64,000 nucleotides of DNA, from NCBI RefSeq assembly GCF_011075055.1, contig NC_058154.1:1798001-1862000 (forward strand). The letters run 5' to 3'. Each line of letters begins with the position of its first letter. Position 1 is the first letter of the stretch. Position numbers and translations under genes: made by a program. This document shows, in pieces, positions 56,416 to 64,000 of this stretch. Under the pieces are notes generated by a model. It searched no databases. It saw nothing but the letters and a program-made list of their open reading frames with translations, and was not told the origin of the DNA. The stretch is from Mangifera indica (Eukaryota > Streptophyta > Magnoliopsida > Sapindales > Anacardiaceae).

Positions 56416-57741
56416 TTGGAGATTCAATTTTTGTTAAAAGGTATTCGACCATTTGCTTAAAAATATAAGTGAAAAATCTTAATCTTATATTAATTCACAA
56501 ATTTTATTATTGTTTGAATAAGATTCAATTATTTATCTCTTATTATGGAACTAGAGGCTTGATTAATGTTAAGTTAAGCTTAAATAGTAGGATGAATGTT
56601 ATGCATGGTGAGCTCGCAAGTTTATGGTTTGACTCACGTAAAATATCAATATACTGTTAAGTATTTCTATTTTCATGCTTCCATTATTAACTTATTAGAT
56701 AATTGAGAAATATATAAGTTATATAATTAAAAATAATTGTTTAAAAATTAAAAAAATTAAAATATAATTTGTTGAGTCGAATTCATGTCAAACAGTCCTT
56801 TCTCAACCTCAAGCTCCAACTGAGAATTAAACTACTGAACAAGTTCGAGTTCAAACTCAAACTTTACTTTTATTCTAATGAAGGTATTGATCAAATATAA
56901 TAAGAATTATATTTTGTTTTGTTTTTTTTAACAATGTAATTAATCTAAAAGTTTGACATTTTCAATAGAAAATTTTAAATTTTCTATTTTAGAGTTTAGT
57001 GCTCCGATTAAAAAAATGCAATATTTTGATAAATTAAGTGCTATTAATTCCTATTTTATTATGGCCATAAATAATTATTATTTGATTAAAATAATTAATG
57101 TTTTCAAAACCAAACTAGACTGACCGGTTCAATTAGCCAATAACTTATGGTCTAATATAGCTTTCACTAAAAATTGGTTTGATATAAGACTTGATCAAAC
57201 TCAATCAAAACCAATAGAACGAAGTTTGTCCAAGTCTTATTGTTCTAACCCCTAATTTTAATTTCTATTATATTTTTTGACCTTTTTGTTTTTGTTTTAA
57301 TGAATTAAAATTTATGTTTGAGAGAAGTAAATATACTTTATTGTTATTAATAATTATACAAACTTGACTCTGTTGAACTTTATATAATTTATGGTTAAAA
57401 TATTTATTAAATATTAAATATTATTTAAACATTACTATTAAATACAATCGATTTAATCATCGATTTGGTTTTAAAAATATCGGAAAAAATAACATTCTAA
57501 GCAAGTGTAAATTTATTTATAGTAGGAACTGGGTTGCTAGCTAGTCGTTGAAACAACACCCATCTTTACATTAATTTTAAGCCCCACGAACAACCAATTC
57601 CCCGTGAGCAATTCACTGTAAAGAAACACCATTACCACACGGTAGCCATTTTCTTTCTTCAATTTATTAGCCTATTGCACGAAAGAGAAGAAGCCAAACA
57701 GGTGAACAAAGCAAATATCAAGCTTGTTTGAAAATATTTGA
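56416..57741. other. Intergenic DNA 3' of the PIP1 gene
   Basis: AT-rich with no gene recognised. About 56760-56880 holds a fragment with caagctccaactgag and gttcgagttcaaactc words, related to the repeat at 50000-50290. The last ~100 bp before 57742 should be the PIP1 3' untranslated region. Confidence 0.5.
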
Positions 57742-59945
57742 TCATTTTGACTTGAATGGAATGGCCCTGATCACCGTCTGATGGTATAAGGCTGCCAGTG
57801 CTGCTCCAATGAATGGACCTACCCAGAAAATCCACTGCAAATGCACAATACAGCAAAGAAATTACCATGTATACTATATTTTACTTAGAGCTAACAATTT
57901 TTTATACAACTTGTTAATCTAATATAATACAATGGGAAACAAATCGAGTTATGATTGAGTTTTTTTACATAAAATTTAAAAACAAATTAAAATAAATGTT
58001 TTATATATTGTATATAGTTATATCTTTAAATGGTTATAATTACTTTAATTATTCTTAATTTTTATATAAAAAGTTCATTTTATTTTTCAGTAATAAAAAT
58101 ATGGTTTGGTTACAAAGAATATTAACAAAGAATATTAACATATTTTAAAGGTTTTGATATGTAAAATTTTTAGAACTGTTAAAAGGTAATCTTTTGCATA
58201 TTTTTAATTATAGATTGGAATAATTTGATGAACAATTAAAATGCTAAAAATATAATATACAACTTTAAGTTATTTTGGATACGCCAGGTCAATCCGAACA
58301 TAATTCAAGTTAAATTAGGGTTGAAAAATATTAAAACGATTTTATTTTAGGTCAAGTTAGCATTAAAAGTCTCTAACTAAATACCCGAACTAACACGATA
58401 TGAAAACGGCATGAGAATATGAAATGTGAGGTCTAATTTCACTTGTTGGTTTGATTTTCAAGTGGCAGAAAATTGGAAGATGCCTTACATGGTCATTCCA
58501 GGCTTGATCCCTGTTGAAAATTATAGCCGCACCAAGGCTTCTTGCCGGGTTGATGCCTGTTCCTGTAATTGGAATAGTTGCCAAATGCACCAGAAAAACT
58601 GCAAATCCGATCGGCAATGGCGCTAAGATCTGACCAAAAGAATTTAATAACCGAAGTCGATTAATAAAACTGCAGTAATATGTAACTTAAAAGCGTTTTT
58701 CCGAGATTATGATTGTGCTTACGGGAACATGGGAATCTCGGGCATTGCGTTTTGCATCAGTAGCGGAGAAGACGGTGTAGACAAGAACAAAGGTGCCGAC
58801 GATTTCAGCTCCAAGTCCATCGCCCTTGGTGTATCCTCTACCAACCACGTTTGCGCCACCACCTAGCCTTTCGAACTGGCTCTTTTGGAAGCCCTTGACA
58901 ACACCGGCACCGCATATGGCGCCTAAACATTGCATTATCATGTAAAACACCGTCCTGGTGAGCGACAGTTTTCTTGCCAAGAACAGCCCGAAAGTCACCG
59001 CTGGGTTAATATGACCCCCTGCAGAACCAAACCGATTAATCAAAGGTGCCACATAATAAGAATGTGAACGGTCCAATTTGGTGAAAATGATTTAAAAATT
59101 TTCTAAATTAAATCAAACTAACTTAATCGAAAAAATACAGTTTGATTTAGTATAGATTACGATTTGATCGTATGAAAATCATTTAATCCTAAATATATAT
59201 AATTAAATAAAATTAATTGAATTGTATTTTCTAAAACTTAATATAAACATTTAAAATAAATATAAAATATATATAATATACATGTAAAGAAAATAATAAA
59301 ATAAATTAAAAAAACAATTGTAGACTGAATTTCATTTTGAAAAATTTTGTCAGAATATAGTTTTATATATGCATTTTTTAAAAATACAATTTACGATTTG
59401 ATTTGTTTTGAAAATCATTTAAACCACAATTCAAACTGAAAATTATTATTAAAAAATATGTCAACTTAAACTAAATTATTTTTACAAAACAAACCAAACC
59501 AAACAACGAATTTTAAGCGATTTGCTTTTGTTTTACCATTTAAACCGAGTTATGTGCCCCTACTAAATACTGTTAATTATACCACTCATTTTCAAATAAT
59601 TCTGTGAACGATCGAACCTGAAATGCCAGCAGTGCAATAGACGAGAGCGAAGATCATGCCACCAAACGCCCAAGCAATACCCTGGGTACCTACAGTGGAA
59701 CACTTGCTGGGGGATTTAAAGACGCCCATTACAGTCAAAACCGTGATGTAAAGAAACAAGAAGGTGGCCACAAACTCAGCAATGCCCGCCCTGTAAAAGG
59801 ACCAGGATGATAATTCTCCAGGCTCAAAGAGTGGAGCTGGAGGTGGCTCCGTGTAGTCTTTAGCCTCCTGAGCAGCGGTTCCTATAGGTTGCCTCTCTCT
59901 GTACCTATTCGCTCCCACTCTTACATCTTCTTCCTTGCCCTCCAT
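57742..59945 (-). CDS. PIP1: Plasma-membrane aquaporin, PIP1 subfamily
   Basis: Major intrinsic protein that conducts water (and in some PIP1s CO2 or H2O2) across the plasma membrane, usually as heterotetramers with PIP2 subunits. Exons 59945-59618, 59018-58723, 58629-58489 and 57834-57742 total 858 nt, or 285 aa; four exons with three introns is the standard PIP layout. The N-terminus [20 protein letters not shown] is the PIP1 hallmark, long compared with PIP2. NPA boxes lie at 114-116 and 235-237 ([14 protein letters not shown]). His223 and Arg238 with the Thr of TGTG give the water-selective filter. ARKLSLTRT holds the loop B Ser and RDSHVP the loop D His used in gating of PIPs. The short C-terminus ends RAIPFKSK. 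Introns 1 and 3 contain transposon relics. Complete and apparently functional. The exact PIP1 member cannot be named. Confidence 0.97.
57890..58405. repeat. Repeat in PIP1 intron 3 (family R, copy 1)
   Basis: Co-linear with about 61490-62100. Shared words are gagttttt.taacataaaattta-like (57958-57975), ggttttgatatgtaaaattttta against ggttttagcatgtaatttttaa (by position 58150 and 61827), gcattaaaagtctctaact against gagttaaaagtctttaact, and the end aactaacacgata / actggcatgacac. It resembles repeats whose ends mimic strings of Asp/Arg-like codons, but no superfamily was fixed. Confidence 0.6.
59068..59570. repeat. hAT-like MITE in PIP1 intron 1 (copy 2)
   Basis: Matches the repeat at 47870-48395 in order and orientation (gtaaagaaaataataaaata, aaaaaaacaattg, atagttttatatatgcat, acaaaccaaaccaaac). 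The right end taaaccgagttatgtgcccc is of TAGGGG type when read from the other strand. It makes up most of the 599-bp intron. Confidence 0.7.
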
Positions 59946-61489
59946 TTTTTCTTTTTTTTGCTTAGTGATAATGAAAAATAAGATGGAGAATCTCTCTGTT
60001 TTAGGCTTTTTAAGAGAGAATTGGATCAATCAATGGGCTGAAAACTAGGGCGTGAGGAGTGGGCTGTTTGTAGCGTAAGAACTGGGGGATGTGGTGGGTG
60101 AGAAGTATTTGGAGTGTTGTCATTGATTAAACGAGAAAAAAGAAAGAACTGTTTAATGTATGTGACATGTGACCGACCATTGACGCCTTGGAAAATTTGC
60201 TTATTTGCTAGTAAGTCATCAAAAGATTTGGACACCGTCAAGGGGTGATTCAAGTGCAAAGACAAGAGATTTCAAATATAAAAATAAAGTTCAAATCTCA
60301 TTTTATAATATTTTAAAATTAAACTCTTGATTTATCTGATTATTAAATTTAAGATTTTATATATTTAATATGATTGATTTAATCTAAAAAAGACTTAAAC
60401 GTCATTTCAATCTTTCTTATCATATCTTATAGGGAAATTTCACTTCACTTTTTATATTACTTGCATTTATTCTTAACTTTCAATGAAAGGTTGAAGCATT
60501 TTCAAGAAAATGATGCCCGACTATGGTAGAAGGAACCATTCAGTGATAGCAAAATAAGATAAAAAATTACAAGTCATATATAGTTTCTTATAATTAATAT
60601 GCAAAAACAAATAACATCATTGTTAGCAAAAGTTTTAATTAACCTTTTTGGCTTGACTAATTTCTCCTTATTTTCGGTACTTTGTGTCCAATTTATAGTA
60701 ATCATAAACTAAAGACTGGGTAATATGGGATCCGTTGTTAGATCCTACTAGTGATGAGATTAACACCAATAAGAAATATATAGAATAATGATTAAATTTA
60801 GTATAAAAAAAATAAAGACAAATAGATTTTCAACATAGTTCAGCTAGTGAGTCGTGAGCATACGTATGTTAACAATCACATTACTGAATATTTTTTTAAG
60901 AAAATAAAAACAAAATCACAATTATAAAGCTAGAAACTATCACGAGTTTTTTAATTCTTTGAATCTTTGTACAATATTAAATTTACAAGACAAGAGATTA
61001 GGGTTACATGTATAATAGAATATGTGTGATATCACAACTCTTAATAGGTATTTGAATTTAATAAACATACATTTTCAATATGACCAGAGAATAATTGTAT
61101 TTCAGTTATAACTTTTAAAGTTATAGAAATGGTTTTACGATAACAAGAAATTGTTATTTGACATCTAACCATTTGCCAAACTTATAATAATTGCAACTCT
61201 TGTTCCTACAACCGACTTTGGATGGAATATCTCTTATCTTCACCTTGAATGAACCTATATGTTGGCGGTGCACACTGTTAATTGAACAGTTTGTTGTTGA
61301 CTAATAATCGATCACTCTTTAGTATCAAATTCGTGAATTTGAGACCAATAAGTAGTTTTGCCTGCAAAAGACATCCCAAAGAGGATGATTTGTTGTTATT
61401 TGATTACTTAATCGACTTTCTGTTGTTATGTATTATCATAATCACAGAGTACTTTATTCGATCAGTTAATCCGATATGATATGACATAA
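59946..61489. other. Upstream region of PIP1 and intergenic DNA
   Basis: The first few hundred bases should hold the PIP1 promoter and leader, with a T-rich tract at 59945-59958. No clear TATA box could be chosen. The remainder is AT-rich with a repeat-like fragment at 60265-60370 (agttcaaatctcattttata). No gene recognised. Confidence 0.5.
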
Positions 61490-62100
61490 AAAAATTAAAT
61501 TAGGGTTGAGTTTTTCTAACATAAAATTTATTTCGAATCAACCGGATATGACTCAAAATTAAATCGAATAGTATTAGAGTTGACACAAAAGTAATTCGAA
61601 CTAATTTAAACTAACTCGAATGTTTAGAGAGTTATTACCTTAATAGAATTTTTAGTGATAAATTACAAAAATGTTAAAAGATAATATCAATAACAATTGA
61701 AATGTTCACATGTTGCATATAATTATAATTACACATATTATTCTTAATTTATATTTAAATATTTTATTTTATTATTCGGTAATAATAATGTGATTTAGTT
61801 AGTAAGAATATTGACGTGCTTTAAAGGTTTTAGCATGTAATTTTTAAACAGTTTGTAATAAAAAAATAAAATATTATATTGTGTGTTTTATTAATATTAT
61901 GTTAGAGCAATTTGGTGAAGAAATTAAAATGTTAAAATACTTGAAAAGTGAAAACAATAAATAATTTTAAGTTAGATCGAGTCAACCAGAATATTAAAGA
62001 ATTAGGTTAAGATTGAAAATTTAAAACACAATTCTATTTAGGATCAAATTAGAGTTAAAAGTCTTTAACTTGAAACTCAAACTGGCATGACACAAATTGT
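61490..62100. repeat. Repeat family R, copy 2
   Basis: Second copy of the repeat found in PIP1 intron 3. It starts aattagggttgagtttttct and ends near actcaaactggcatgacac. The two copies share landmarks in order with moderate identity. Confidence 0.6.
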
Positions 62101-62148
62101 TATGTCTAGTCTTTGTTATATTTATTTGGTAGATAATATATTTTTGAG

Positions 62149-62948
62149 TAAATTATATTTTCTCATTCAAAGTTTAATATAAAAACACTTTTCTAGTTTT
62201 AGATGACATAAATAATAATTTTCATCTAAAATTAAACTTTTTAAATTAAAAAAAAACAATACTAAGAAATGAAATTATTATTTTATCTCACTATTTCATT
62301 TTCAAATATATAATATAACCCCAATTTAATAAAAATTAGAAAAACCTTTTAAATATTCAAATTGCATTAAAAAACCTCTTATTTCCATTTCATTTCACCT
62401 GTTTCCCTCTTCCTTTGAGCCAACAAACCCTAACTGTCATTCCCACTTTCGACAATAATCACTAAGGATGATTTGACTTCCAAATTCACTTTAAATATCA
62501 ATATCTCCATTTCTGACTCATTTTTCTTAACAATTTTATCAATTCTCATCAACTAAACCTTTTGTTACTCAAATCGATATCGATAATGATCTCCCTCGAT
62601 CCACAACACAAATCGATCTCTCTTTGATCCTTATCTCATCTATCTGCTATAGAACTTGCCTTTCTCGACAATCTTAGCGTTAGGCCTGATTGCCAACAAT
62701 GGTGAATGGTGATTGTGAGATTCAATGGTGGCTAGGGTTTTAGGTGTGTAAATGAAAGTTTTCAAACCTATTAAAGAACTCATTTGTCATGTTTGGAACT
62801 TTTGAGTCTGATTAGGAAAGGATTTTTTTTTTTAAATTTAGTTTTTTTAAAATATAATTTTAAATACAAAAGTATTATTTATACCATCTAGAGGTGAAAA
62901 CGTGTTTCGATGCTAGACTTTGAGTGGGAAAATGTATAATAGTCTATA
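62149..62948. mobile_element. Inverted-repeat element related to family M
   Basis: The left arm attatattttctcattcaaag with cttttctagttttagatgac is mirrored on the right by gtgaaaacgtgtttcgatgc with ctttgagtgggaaaatgtat. The paired arms are about 70 bp or more. The interior has gacaataatcactaagg and a region of cgatatcgataatgatctcc-like fold-back. A target duplication could not be fixed, so the exact ends are uncertain. Confidence 0.6.
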
Positions 62949-64000
62949 TTGTTTTAATGCATTGTTGGAATTCTGTCGTTGACAGATAGGATACAGTTCT
63001 TATTTTTAGTTGACTATAATATTTTTAAACTTTAATTAGCAAATGATTGGAATTTAGATCCATCTAAATATAGTTTTGCGAGTCATGCATGAGAGAGAGA
63101 ACAGAGCGTCAAAGAAGGGGTTGTTAGAGAGAAAGAGTGTCAGAAAAATGGAAACATTGGAAATTTAATCAGAGGAAGAATACAATATTTTAAAATTTAA
63201 TTCTAGAATAAATGATTAATTTTCTAAATCAAAAAATAAATAAATAAAATTTTGTTATTTTTAATATTTAGCTATTATCAATTTAGGGTATCAACAAACC
63301 CTTGCTAGGAGTAAGTCTACATTTCTATTATGCATGCTCCTAGACATGCATTGATATGACAAAGTGATTGAATCCGAAGTCTTGCCGCCTTGGGTTAATC
63401 ATGTAGGATTGGTGCAATAATTAGGGACAATTTAATGGTTAATGATTGAATAGCTTGGGAGTGGGTTAGTTGGACCCAGCTTTATTTTAAGAGTTATATA
63501 TATATATATATATATTTACCTAATTTAAAAATATACATAATATATTATCATATAATTTTATTTTATTTTATTTTTACTTCAAAAATTATTTAATATATTA
63601 TTTGAATACATAAATTATGTATCAAAATATATAAACATATGATCGATTGACCTACTGACCAAAAGAGTGTTGAATTTACACAAAAAATAGTGAGCTCTAT
63701 GTAAGATTTACTTGACATAAACTAAATAAAATTACGTAATCTTAGTTCTTACCAGATTTTCACATATATTATAAAATATTAAATTAAAACTTAAAAATTA
63801 TAGGAATAGCTAAAACACCACTATGTAATCTGAATTCGTAATATTGTTAAGATTAATTACATTAGAGTGACTGATCTTCTACTCTTGAAACCTCTTTAAA
63901 TGATAGTTTTCAATGAATAAAATTATATTGTATTGGTTTTAGAGGAAAATTTAGTCCAATGGACGCTCCATCAAAATGTCTAATAAACCTTAAAACTCAC
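62949..64000. other. Intergenic DNA to the window end
   Basis: No gene recognised. About 63230-63330 carries tatcaacaaacccttgctagg and gagtaagtctac, a decayed family-M right end. A (TA)n tract lies at about 63497-63516, with a partial family-P-like palindrome up to about 63650. The rest is AT-rich. Confidence 0.5.

Overview
This is nuclear DNA of a flowering plant, most likely a eudicot. The genes have short exons with GT/AG introns, the intergenic DNA is very AT-rich, miniature transposons are abundant, and every recognisable protein belongs to a plant family. Species cannot be fixed from the sequence. All exon joins below were worked out by hand from splice sites and family knowledge.

Layout. 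1-1.8 kb: two and a quarter tandem copies of an unidentified ~813-bp repeat. 4.7-5.2 kb: a G-rich minisatellite with a run of 34 G. 7.4-19.1 kb: three tandem minus-strand laccase genes of the LAC5/LAC12 type, all with the exon pattern 87/152/374/~930/~131 bp. The first is intact. The second has a 1-bp frameshift that truncates it. The third has a 1-bp frameshift affecting only its last residues. 24.4-25.1 kb: relic of an NPF8/PTR-type peptide transporter, split by a solo-LTR-like insert. 29.0-34.6 kb: a tandem segmental duplication, each unit carrying one copy of a small basic protein gene. 34.8-37.4 kb: relic of a TRM7/FtsJ tRNA 2'-O-methyltransferase gene, cut by an LTR of the same family. 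40.9-43.2 kb: an intact GPAT6-type glycerol-3-phosphate acyltransferase. 57.7-59.9 kb: an intact four-exon PIP1 aquaporin with transposon relics in introns 1 and 3.

Mobile DNA fills most of the rest. Several elements could be delimited to the base by target-site duplications: three Mutator-like miniature elements of one family (15303-16241, 31193-31959, 45324-46207, each with a 9-bp duplication), a Tourist-type MITE (26317-26743) whose empty site survives in a neighbouring duplicate, and a 2.47-kb Mutator-like element (53408-55877). The last has ~500-bp inverted arms around an almost pure AT core studded with GC-rich hairpins sharing a GGGTTGGCG stem, and is the most unusual object here.

The genes do not form an operon-like unit. 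Laccases act in the apoplast on phenolics, GPAT6 supplies sn-2 monoacylglycerol for cutin, and PIP1 is a plasma-membrane channel. Any shared theme (cell-wall and surface biology) is probably chance. No CRISPR, rRNA or confident tRNA was seen, and no virus-derived sequence was recognised.
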